Assembly: GCA_001986395.2 (NCBI GenBank)
Contig: MQVO02000017.1
Location: forward strand, 62,001-126,000
Direction of reading: 5' to 3'
Origin: Irpex lacteus
Taxonomy: Eukaryota > Basidiomycota > Agaricomycetes > Polyporales > Irpicaceae
Length of the DNA stretch: 64,000 nucleotides
Shown: in pieces, positions 32,896 to 43,348 of the stretch
Numbering within the stretch: position 1 is the first letter of the stretch
Layout of the letters: each line of letters starts with the position of its first letter
The notes under the pieces: generated by a model
The model's input: only the letters and a program-made list of their open reading frames with translations
The model's database searches: none
What the model was told of the DNA's origin: nothing
Made by a program: the position numbers and the translations under genes

Positions 32896-33303
32896 TGAAC
32901 CGGGGCGATGGGGAGGGTGGGGGGTAGGGGTGGAAGTGTAGTCCCGACTGGTAACGTGTAGGCTCAGGGCTGTAGACTCCATTCGTGTTTTGTTTTGTTT
33001 TGGTGGCCATATGCATGGAGCTACGAAGGGAAAGTATTCGGGGTGGAAGTTGGTTGGGTTGGGTTGAGCAGAAAGATGTGTTCGCTCACCTCGAGTCGGA
33101 CGGTACACTCGAAATACCCAGCGGGAGGCGCATGCGTCCTCCCCGCTCTCTCCGACGCACTGAAGATCTGCTGCACCACCACTCCAACCGCACGCCTCGA
33201 CGTCGAGACCTCCCATCCCCACGCCTCCCCCCACCAGTCCGCCAGTCCGCCAACCGCACGCACGCAACACTGATTCTCTGGCGGGGTGAGGAGAGTGAGG
33301 GTC

Positions 33304-33391
33304 GTCCTCGAGGTGAAAGACGGCGTACCGTCCTCGAGGTGGAAGACGGTACTGCCCTCGAGGTGGAAGACGGCGTACCGTCCTCGAGGTG
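33304..33391. repeat. CCTCGAGGTGGAAGACGG minisatellite
   Basis: Four head-to-tail copies of a unit of roughly 23-27 bp containing CCTCGAGGTG and AAGACGGCGTACCGT. The corresponding place in the first block (about 31953) has one copy. Confidence 0.85.
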
Positions 33392-33850
33392 AGACCAAGC
33401 TTTGTAGGACGGGTGGGTTTCCCGCCTAATAGAGATACTAGGTGGGTTTCTGCCTAATGAACGGATGGTAGGTGCGTGTCAGATGGAATAAAGGCAAGCA
33501 GGCGAGAGGGCAGGAGTACGCACCCACAGGTCACGTACAACGAGCACGTTGCTAACGACGGCGTCGAGCAGGTTTTCGGTCCGCTCGTCGAAGGTTTTCG
33601 CCGGTCCGCTCGTCGAAGTATGTCAGCGTGAGGCTGAGGGTATCTCTGTGGGGGTGTCTGGTCAGTTGGAATCTTACATTCACGTTTACGAGAGAAGGCG
33701 AGGGGATGTGAGGAGAACCGGGATATCAAGTACAAGTAGAAGAGGAAGAGGAAGTGGGGAAGAACGCACTGGACGACGCACGCCGATGCACCGATCGCGA
33801 GGGTTTTAAGTGTGCTAGTTTGTAGAACGGTCTGGGGCCCTAACCACAAA

Positions 33851-36434
33851 CTTGAAGAATTAGGTTATCGCGAGTTTGTTAGCGAGAATGCCAACTAGTC
33901 AACCGAGATGAAGCTGAAAGCAGAGGTGGACTTCAAGGTCGATGTCCTTCGATGTCGAGTTGCTCGGGGCTTTGGGCTGCGAATACGGAGTCCCGGGGGA
34001 TAGTAACAACTTGGCAGTTTCGAATCTGTAGTCACGGTTCGTCGATAGCGGTGTCGTTGTAGTTGTCTTGCTCGTCGACGTTCTAGTCTCTTCTATAGAG
34101 CTGACGGACTGGGCGGGCGAAGGCTCCAATGTGCTGGTGCTGAGATGGCCTTGACAGCGTGCACGACGACTCGGACGACCGAGGCCGCCACGCTCCAGCT
34201 CCAGAGGCTTCAGCGCGTCCGGCCCCACTGCTACCTGTCCTGCCAATGCGTCGACTTAGTACTCGCACCTCCCTCCCTATCGATAGCTCCTGACGTCGGG
34301 CGTTCTTCGGTCCACGGCTGCATGGTCGTTTGAGTGAGTGTCGAGTATGCGGTGCTTGTACATGTGGGCTGCTATGCGAGTCGTCTGCCTGGACACATCG
34401 AACATCGCATCCGGATTCCGGTTTGAGTGAGCTCGGCTCGTTGGGTTGACCGTTCCCTGGTCTTTTCATAGGTGCGAGCATGGCAATGCGAACGTCGATC
34501 CGCGAGATGACGCGTGACGATCAAGTTTTCGACGCGTGTTGTCACAGGCACATCACCCCGTGACAGTACTCACGAGTCGCGACTGCCATTCTTCGACGAC
34601 CATCTTCCAGATCCAACCCACCACTTGCCTTCGATGGGCAGGAGCCAAGACAAGCAAAGTCAAGGACAGGCTTCAAGGTACCCAGGCTCGCGAACGACGA
34701 ACCTACAACCACCACGCGGGGCTTTCCTCATCGTCATCCGTGCCCACGGGTGGCGACGAGGGATACAGCTGTCTGATGTCTATCCTCTACGGACCACGGT
34801 GGACGCAGTGTGGACGGTTATAATGGGCTGGGTTGCGTGGACGCGTTGGGAGGTGGTTGTGGGGAATACAGGTGCGTTTCTCATGCGTTCTGTGCTCTGA
34901 ACACCTCGTTCACCATGCATCACGTCCTACATAGCAACAAGGTACGCGTTGAAGTTGATTCTCTGTATCACATACCACGCAGACCGCCAACCCCGTTATT
35001 TTATCCTGTTGGCCACGATTACCCCCTCAACGACGACGAATCTAGCCTTCCCACCATCTCCGCGTCCTGCTCCTCCCTTCCCCTCGACTCGTCGACTTGT
35101 GGTTTGCGGTATCAACGTTCTCGTCCACATGCACAACCTCAAACATCTCGTGTCCTGGGCCCTGCGGTCTCTAAATATGCCCCTTCGCCTCTATCTCCCG
35201 ATCGTCCCTCGATCCCTCACGCACGCCCTCATTCGCATTCAACACCCATCGAGAAGGTCGTCGATCCCAGCCGAAGCCCCGCTTTTCCTGGACACTGGAC
35301 ATGCCGCTCTCAAATGAAATGGACACTGACATACCGCCCTCAATCTCAAACAAAATGGCCAATCCAAATCTGTCTCAGGCTGATGAACGCAAGCCGGTAT
35401 GTACGCTCGTAGTTCTTTCATCATGCTAACTGAGAGCCTACCCCACCCATCAGCCCCCCCTCCCCCCAAAAAAGTGGTCCGAGTCAAGCCTCTGGTGTAC
35501 GTCGAGATCGACACGGCCTTCCAGATCATGACGATAGGACGGCCTTCGATAACATGACGATAGGACGGCCTTCGATAACATGACGATAGGTAGACTGGTG
35601 TATTCACAATAACCTGAGGTTAGCCGTACGTTCGTACGTTTTCACTCATACCTGTCAGTGGTCGTCCCTCACCGTGACAGACAGCGATGAGAGCGGGTCG
35701 CGTGTGACTGACTGACTGAACCGTGAAGAGTCCGAGTGTTCATCACGCCTCGTGGGAGTCTTCATCACGCCTCGTCAGAGTCTTCGTCACGCCTCGTCAG
35801 AGTCAGAGTTTCTCGGAGTGAGGTTGTTAGCCCATCGACCTATCGCTCAGTTTCACAGTGGTGGCCTCGGGGTACGCCACTGCGATATAAGGCTCTCGGC
35901 GGTCGTCGTGCAAGCATAAGATGATGCATTGATGGTTAGTACTCATGATCATTCGGCAGAGGAACTTTCGTGAAATGGCTCGGGAAAGAGCCTACAATTC
36001 GATTGGGATCTCATCAATATCGCCAACGAGCCTGAGTATATCCAGTCTCTCGTTAAAAATAAAAGTACATACGACTCTTTCGTTAAACGTACATATTCAG
36101 TCTTTCGTTATAATTAAAAGTACATACGACTCCCTCCGCCCGATTGCAATCGCCTAGTCCGAGTCAACATCGCAACGTTAGGAGTGCAGTCCATAAGATG
36201 ACGATAACACAATACAATACAATACAATACACAGCTCCCGTTTCTAAGCTCACTAAACACTCAGCTCCCGTTTCCAAGTCTCGAGCTCACGTCTTTTCTG
36301 CCCACGAGTACACACGCCCTGCCATCTTACTTAGTATCAGGACCCGGACCCGGATACTTAGTGATCACAATGTCATAACTTGAACAGACGACGCAAGCTT
36401 CCCAGATCCACGCGTGCGTGCCTCCGAGTCTCCT
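33851..36434. repeat. Spacer between genes C and D with shared array modules and short tandem repeats
   Basis: Contains diverged copies of modules seen in the other spacers (34590-34900 and 35150-35460). It also has local tandem repeats: 27-bp GACGGCCTTCGATAACATGA units at 35514-35590; 24-bp TCATCACGCCTCGT units at 35736-35810; a doubled TCTTTCGTTA/AAAGTACATACGACT block at 36045-36135; and an ACAATACA pentamer run at 36205-36232. The corresponding region before gene E (40850-41110) has single copies of the same motifs, so this spacer expanded by slippage. No gene was recognised. Confidence 0.6.
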
Positions 36435-38103
36435 TTAAGTACATACGAGAATGAGGTTGATAGTCTCAGCTGCGGTGTCCGAGTCGAGCACTTGGACGAA
36501 GGGCTCCATGGACATGGACTTTTGCAGGTGCAGGTGGTCGATGGACTTTTGCAGGTGGTCGATGGAGTCGAACAGCAGGTGGTCGATATCGAAAGAGTCG
36601 AACAGCAGGATGCGGGGACTCGGAAGGGTTCTGGCGTGGTGGAACAGGGCGGGCGTGCACGTGGTTGAACAAAACGTCAAAGTTGAAGGTTGTGGTCCTT
36701 TGAGTCGAATGGCCAGGCGACAGAGGTCAATGAGGCTTTGGAACTTGAAGCTCCCCATGGTTGTCGATTTCTCAGAGACTCGGACGTCGAATCCTTGGAG
36801 AGTCACTACACGGCTGGGACACGAATAGGAATAGCGTGACTGATTGGGATACGAATAGTGTGACTGATTGGGATTGGGATGCTCACCGAGCCCCAGAGCA
36901 ATATTAATGTCATGAACTTGATCATCCACACACGTTGCAATTCGGGTTCAACGTCAGAGCTGTTAGAGCAAGGTGGTGCACCCTGCGGCTGATATCGACC
37001 GTAGGGAGGCCGGTCTGTGTTGTTATCGACGGGGAGGCCGGTCTGCGTCGACAGGGAGGCCGGTCTGTGTCGACAGGGAGGCTGGTCTGCGTCGACAGGG
37101 AGGCCGGTCTGTGTCGACGGGTGACCATGGCGTGTGGAAGTAAAGAGGATGCCTGCCCATCCCCATCCCATGTCAAGTCCTTGAACGAGATGTAGGCGGC
37201 GCAAGAAAAGTGCCTGATATATTTAGTAACGTGATGAAATGAGGGAAGATGGACACTTTTGCCAGATGGAAATCGCATGTGTTTGGGACGACCATGGAGG
37301 GCGGTACGCTCCAGTGAGGTGGGAGGTGTATTGAGTCTTGCGGGGTTGAAGTCGTCTGGGACGGGCCGAAGATGAAGAGTTATTGGAGCTTGTGAAGATA
37401 CAGGAGATGCAGAAAGGAGGTGCCTGTCGTGACCTGGAGGGGCCCATCGGCTGCTCAGGTAGAACTGCTTGACATCGATGGTCCTGATAAGCTGGTGATT
37501 CTCGGACACCCTCGAACGACTCGGACGTGTCGCACGAATACCTCTGCGTCCTTGTAGCAGGTAATTGCGACGGTTTTGCCAGAGAACATGTACTGCCGAC
37601 ATATGTTGGCCCAGAAGAGGCAGACGAGTGAGCACGATTTAAGATCGGCCAAGATGTCTACTGAATTTTGTAGTCCCCGATTCCGGGTAAGATCCTCGCC
37701 TTCCGGTCGCTGATCACGTCGTTGTGAGACACGATTCACGTTGACGTGGAATAGGATGTTTTCGAAGAGCTCGGGGGGAACTCGTGACGCAAGGGATCTC
37801 TCTGTCTATGTATCCCGGAGATTAAGCCTGTTAATAATAACAAAATGCGCTGGTGGATTGCGTGAGTACTCACTTCGCTTTCAAGTCCTGCCGCGTCAGA
37901 TAAACCTACCATCAAGTTGTTCGGGTTCGAATTTGAGAGCGGTAATGTTGAGCCTTGTATCGTTCTCTCGTCCTACTTGTACCCGTCATGAACTGTCATC
38001 GATGGAGACGACGTATACTATTTGACTGTGGACTCGCCTCACTCTCCAGATCTGAACAAGAGGTCGAGCATGATTCATCGTGTTGCGAAGTCTTTTGTGT
38101 CAT
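36435..38103 (-). pseudogene. F-box-like gene D, degenerate array member
   Basis: N-terminal exons can still be traced: 38038-38103 (22 codons, ends SDLESE) and 37874-37972 (33 codons, ends AAGLESE, 99 nt like exon 2 of gene C). The F-box exon starts at 37805 with SLASRVPPELFENILF and CSLVCLFWANICRQYMF. The first donor reads GCGAGT where paralogs have GTGAGT or GTGGGC, so it is a GC-type or decayed site. Downstream the frame breaks repeatedly compared with gene E: an extra RV in RHVRVVRGCPRIT, a 22-bp tandem repeat where E has one copy, repeated GACTGATTGGGAT and GTGGTCGATGGA units, and an early stop (LILVCT) that removes the VDxVTLEPNGA end and last exon. No continuous product is possible. 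Confidence 0.75.
37004..37120. repeat. 22-bp tandem repeat inside F-box-like pseudogene D
   Basis: GGGAGGCCGGTCTGYGTCGACA recurs with GGGAGGC starts near 37004, 37032, 37054, 37076 and 37098 (spacing 28, then 22). Gene E has one copy at the same place (about 42124). A 22-bp period is not a multiple of three, so each added copy shifts the frame. Confidence 0.9.
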
Positions 38104-41100
38104 TGATACGTGAGCGCGATGACTGCGACGGGAGAACTGAGGGACGAGGTACTTAGGGGAGTTAGCGGGAGCGATCCGAAAGGGCAAAGCCAGAGGTAGG
38201 AGGGCGCTGCGGTTACTTATCGATGGTTGATGGTATATATTTCCCGTGATGACCATGGGAGTGGAACTGCTTTCACGAGGAGAGACGTGTCTTTTGTTGT
38301 TCTCCTCGAGATAATGCTTACGGATCCGCGGAGCGTTGTTTCTCTTGCGATTGATCAATTGCACCTCATTGTCGATTCTCGGATCGGAAGAAACTCAAAC
38401 TCGATGACTAGTATATGAGAGGGATGGTGAGTAACGTTTACGGTCATACAGCGATTTGAGTGCCTTTACCCGGAGTGATAGAACGGAATGAGTTTCGCGG
38501 GGTCTGAACGGATCTGAACTGTCAGTAATGTTCTCCCCCTCGTATTGGTCGAGGACACAATTCTTAGCCTTATGTCGCTGTCAGCCGAAACCCGTCTTTC
38601 GAGTGGTAGACATGCTTGGTGTCCGTTCTTGAGTGTTCGTAATCAGTCTAATGGAAACGCGGGTGCCTGTAGATGCATAGGGTCACCGAGTGTTTTCGCT
38701 TTGCTAGCAACCTAAGCTCAGTCGTCGTAGATCATCAGAGCCTTGTCATAAACGTACTCCTGATGGACTCTGTGTTATCGTCTCTACCTTGCCCACACAC
38801 TCTGGCCTTTACATCAACGTTTATCATAATGTCTGGAAGACTCCGAGAATGTGTACCGAGTGAAGGAGAACATTGACGAACGTCCTTTCCGAACGCTCCT
38901 ACCGATCAAAGGTCGGGATGAACAATCGGAAAGCGCAAGTGGCAGCGGAAAGGGATACGATCGTCATCCAAAATCCAGAGAGGGGTGGAATATCCACCCT
39001 TAGATATTCGAGAGTCGAAAAGGGGTGTGGATCGTCTTTGTTACTGCAGTTTTGGAGTAGTGTAGTCAAATCTGCTCCAGCGAGTGACTAGAAGAGAATG
39101 TACATTGTGAGCAATAAAATATCCACAAAAGATGTGTAGTATACGCATCCTCGAGTTCTAATATACCTCAAATTTTCATCCAACATCGCTCCGGTCCAGG
39201 ATCCTAGTCCAAAGTCTTCACCACCAGTTCGTGATGTACCTTGCAGTAGGCAGGTCATAAGCAGACCTTCGAGTCTTCATATCCTTCTTCCGTCGCAGAA
39301 AAGAGGTAGTTTTGGCGTCCAAGAAACTTCTGTGTGCGCATAGAGAGTAGTGGCGAGCATGTAGTGCCGATCGTGCGAGGAGCGAGATGAAGGAAGAGGT
39401 GATAAGTATTAAACGCCCAATCAGAGTGTAACAAAGGTGATAAGTACTTTTACTTACCACGAATACATATTGTTTGGTTACTGCTAATTGGCGCGAAGAT
39501 CTCATTCTCAACGACCACCTTTCATGACCAACCCAGGCTGCTTTCTCCCGTATTCCCACAACGCCTAGAAGTATACACTTGAGAGAATAGGACCAAGCTC
39601 CCAGACTTTCAGACACAGGCCTACGGTGGAGAGGATTTGGATATAGCGGACGGCATGGGCTGCTCCCTCATCGTTATCCTTGTCAATGACCGGTGACCAT
39701 TGACGTGAGTAGCGACGAGGATCTTAAGTTCACGTATAATACGGGCCATGGACAACGCAGATCATAGGGGGACTGCGTGCGACGAGGTTAGCCTGGCTTT
39801 GGGGCGCGTAGACGCGTTGGGAGGTAGCCGTAGGATACAAGGGATACGTTCAAGGTACGTTCAAATCGCCTCGATGGTAGGTTCTAAAGCTAGATGTATC
39901 TTTCCAGTGATCATTGGCCATCTGGAGCCCATCTGAAACCTAGCTCTTTTGCCTGCTATCTCTTCCCTTCTCACTGTCTTGGGCATATGAGCCTTAACAT
40001 CTCGTCTTGACTTCCCATCTTCCTTAACGACGCAACTACATCGACATGCACCTCACCTCAATCGTTCCCCTTGCTCGTTTATAGTCTAGCCATTGGCATA
40101 TCGTCCGTTAGGCTGAAAATCCAGCGTCTCCTCTTGTATGCCAACCTCTCGGTCTCCTTTTCGGTCGTACGAGTCTCTTCGTTCGATCATCGTGGTCTTC
40201 TAGCAATTACCTCTCACGACATGTACGCACCCACGCACGCCCACGCCCACTGGCATCTAAGATTCATCTGAAAGGTCGCAATGCTCGTGGATCCCAGCAT
40301 CAGCCCTGCAGAACGTAATTTTTCCCTGGATATGCCGCTCTTAAATGGCCAACCTGTCCGATGAACGCAAGCGGGTACGCATCGTGGTATGTACGCTCGT
40401 GGTTCTCTCAACCACGACTACTAAGAGACCCTAGTCAAGTAACTGGCTCCCGCTCATCAATCCCCCTCAGAGTAGTCAAGCCTTTCGAGCATGCTGCGGT
40501 AGCTTGAGCCTTGTGGTGGTGATAACACGCTTATATTTCATGGAACGATAGCACGAGTAGAGCGATTGGTCACCGATATATACGGACCCGTGATGCGTCG
40601 ATATTCATGAGAATACCATGCACGTTCACTGTTACAATCGTATGTTAAGATCCAATCATCGTCTATGCACGACCTTCCAGATAACAATGCGGGTAGGCTT
40701 ACGATGGGTAGACGTGATTATACGACTGGCATATTTACAATAGGTTAGCCGTACGTCTTCTCCTATGACTGTTTGCCCCTCACAGACAGCACAACCTAGG
40801 TTGACGGCGAAGCAGATGATAGTTCGCATGTCCTGACTGAACCATGAAAAATCTTCATCACGCCTCGTAAGAGTTTCTCGGAGTCGCTCCAATAGCGTGA
40901 GGCTGTCGGTCCATCGACCACTCGCTCAATCGACCCATCGCTCAGCGCTCGGTCTCCGATGGTCTCGGAGTACGATGACGTTTTGGACAAGGGAACGTAC
41001 TCATTCCGTCAGAGGAAGCTTAGTGAAAGGGAAAAAGCGTACGATTTGGTTTGGATCGCATTGCCAACGATTATATTTAGTCTTTCGTTATACGTACATA

Positions 41101-41401
41101 TGACTCCGCCCCGTTGCCTATATGCTGTCGAGGACTCGGAGTGCAGTCATATAAAATGACAGTAATACGATACACAGCGAGTTCGACATCTAAGTATTCA
41201 GCTCCAAATCAATAGCAGGTGTGGCGACAGACAGATAAAACTGAAGACATTACTGCTGTATGCTGTGTGAGGGGGTATAACCATTGGCTGTATGATAATA
41301 GTAGGGATGCGGTCTACAAATATCTACGTGCCGTCAGTCACGACACTCCTCGAGTCCATTTCTTCTCCCGAGCCTTGAGCTGCCATTGAAGGTTTCCAAG
41401 C
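38104..41401. repeat. Spacer between D and E made of shared array modules
   Basis: No gene was supported. Modules shared with other spacers in the same order: an upstream-of-gene block with TTTCACGAGGA (38268); CGTCCTTTCCGAACGCTCC (38879); a block around 39290-39380 related to 45110-45190; 39500-39880 related to 45330-45670; 40150-40470 related to 46850-47200; and 40510-41330 related to 47230-48110. The similarity is visible but interrupted by many indels, so the duplications are not recent. Confidence 0.6.
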
Positions 41402-43348
41402 TCACGTCTTTGCCCGAGGGGCATTGGACTGTTTGTCTGCCCATGAATAGACACGACCTGCCAACTTGGCATTGGGACCCGGATAGTGAGAGCAATGGTA
41501 CAACAGACGACGCACCGTTGGGCTGCAAGGTTACCAGATCCACGCCAAACCCTCTGCGCTCCTCCTTTCCCTTATATATGATAATGAGGTTGATGGTCTC
41601 GGCTGCGGTGTCGAGCACTTGGACGAATGGCTCCATGGACTTCTGCAGGTGGTCGATGGAGTCGAACAGCAGGAGAATGGCTCGGATGCGGGGAAGGATT
41701 CTGGCGTGGTTGAACAGAGCATCAAAGTTGACAGGAAGGTCGTGGTCCTTAGAGTCGATGTATTTACAAATAGCCAGCACGCTCAAGGCGGCGGCAGACC
41801 AGTCGGTAGAGGTCGATGCTTTGAATCCGAAATGGAACTTGAAGCTCCCCAAGCGCATGGTTGTCAATTTCTCAGAGACATCAAATCCTTAGAGAGCGTG
41901 TACTACGTCACTATGCCGCTGGGACACGAATAGTGTGACTGATTGGGATGCTCACCGAGGCAGACCTCAGGAGCTTTGCCGTCGCCCCATAGTAACGTCA
42001 TGAACTTGATTATCCACACACGTTCCTCGTCACTCAGACGGTGCAGCGGGCAATTCGGGTTCAACATCAGAGCTGTTAAAGCAAGGTGGACAGAGTCGGT
42101 GCAACCTGCGGCTGTTATCGACAGGGAGGCCGGTCTGTGTCGACGGGTGGCCATGCTCGAGGCGTGTGGAAGTAAAGGTGACGCCTGCCCATCCCATGTC
42201 AAGTCCTTGAGCGAGATGTAGTATACACATGAAAAATGCCTAATATATTTAGTAACATGATAAAACGAAGGAAGATGGACACTTTTGATGGAAATCGCAT
42301 CCCGCAGGAATGTGTTTGGAACAACCATGGATGGCGGTATACTCCAGTGGGGTGTATCGAGCCTTGCAGGATTGAAGTCGTCTGGGACAGGGCCGTAAAT
42401 AAAGAGCCATTGGAGCTTGTCGCGGATGACGGGAAGATAGAGGAGATGAAGAAAAGAGGTTTTCTTCTTGCTCTCGTGACCTGGAGGGGCCCATCGGCTG
42501 CTGTAGAACTGCTTGACATCTATGGTCCTGATAAGCTGGTGCACCGGTGTGATTCTCGGACACCCTCGAACGACGTGTCGTACGAACACCTCTGCGTCCT
42601 CGTAGCAGGTGATTTCGACAGTCTTTCCAGAGAACATATACTGCCGACATATGTTGGCCCAGAAGAGGCAGACGAGTGAGCACGATTTAAGATCAGCCAA
42701 GATGTCCGTTGAATTTTGTAGTCCCCGATTCCGTGTAAGATCCTCGCCTTCCGGTTGCTGATCACGTCGTTGTGATACACGATTTACGTTGACGTAGAAT
42801 AGTATGTCTTCGAAGAGCTCAGGGGGAATGCGGGCAGCGAGCAATCTCCCTGCCTACGTATCCCAGCATTGAACTATCAAGAATGGCATACGCTGCTCGG
42901 CTGTGTACTCACCTCGCTCTCCGTCACTTCAGACACCCCGCCTTCTAACCCCGAATTCCGGCACAAGAGCAGTCCATCTGGCTGTGTTGAACATGGTATC
43001 TTCGCTTTCTCAGCCTAGTTATGCCAGCCTTATCAGTACAGGCGACGTATGCTGCTTGATCGCGTATTCACCTCGCCTTCCGTCTCCTCAGATACAACCC
43101 CCACTAATCGTGACTTTGAATACGAGAGTGGTTCAGCCGCATGTGACGGATCTTGCATCACCGTGACGAGTCTCTCGGCCTGGTCATAGCAGCAAGAACC
43201 CCTGCATAAGTAAAAGCAACGTACGCTACTCACATGACTACGACTGTGCGCCCACCTCGCTATCCGTCACCTCAGACACGACTGCTTCCAAGTCGGAGCG
43301 CGAGGATGGGGACGGTTCCGAATAGAGCTGCAGTGAGTCTTGTCTCAT
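41402..43348 (-). CDS. F-box-like protein E, array member with shifted C-terminal tail
   Basis: Exons in phase: 43256-43348, 43072-43179, 42913-43014, 41956-42853, 41516-41887 and 41402-41457, giving 542 aa. Exon 1 has 31 codons, as in genes A and C. The first three exons end VSEVTDSE, VSEETEGE and VSEVTESE; exons 2 and 3 both begin with Ala-Glu. The F-box exon begins RLLAARIPPELFEDILF and keeps DLKSCSLVCLFWANICRQYMF. Exon 5 has LLLFDSIDHLQKSMEPFVQVL. After the usual roughly 55-nt intron the predicted last exon reads NGRVYSWADKQSNAP and stops at 41402. The family tail (LQWQLKAREKKW) is present downstream in another frame, so a small indel has replaced the conserved C-terminus. The intron before the tail has no in-frame stop. 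It is presumably still an SCF adaptor if expressed. Confidence 0.75.

Larger units (their letters stand above)
31490..33850. repeat. Local segmental duplication flanking a satellite
   Basis: Block 31500-32280 and block 32885-33830 are diverged direct copies. Shared landmarks in the same order include CCATTCGTGTTTT (31611 and 32978), GTGTTCGCTCACCTCGA (31688 and 33079), GGCGCATGC (31739 and 33127), CGTCGAGACCTC (about 31821 and 33201), TCTCTGGCGGGGTGAGGAG (31925 and 33272) and GGTATCTCTGTGGG (32115 and 33640). The copies differ by indels, and each contains its own expanded minisatellite. No gene could be supported in either copy. Confidence 0.85.

Noticed and set aside
31620..33392. Open frames of 107-218 codons in the duplicated satellite region
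   Set aside because: They run through minisatellites and differ between the two copies by frame-shifting indels, so they are unlikely to encode protein.
36414..36828. Plus-strand frames opposite the F-box-like genes (36.4-36.8, 41.4-41.9, 48.4-48.7 kb)
   Set aside because: They mirror the minus-strand coding exons of the paralogs and recur only because the genes are duplicated.
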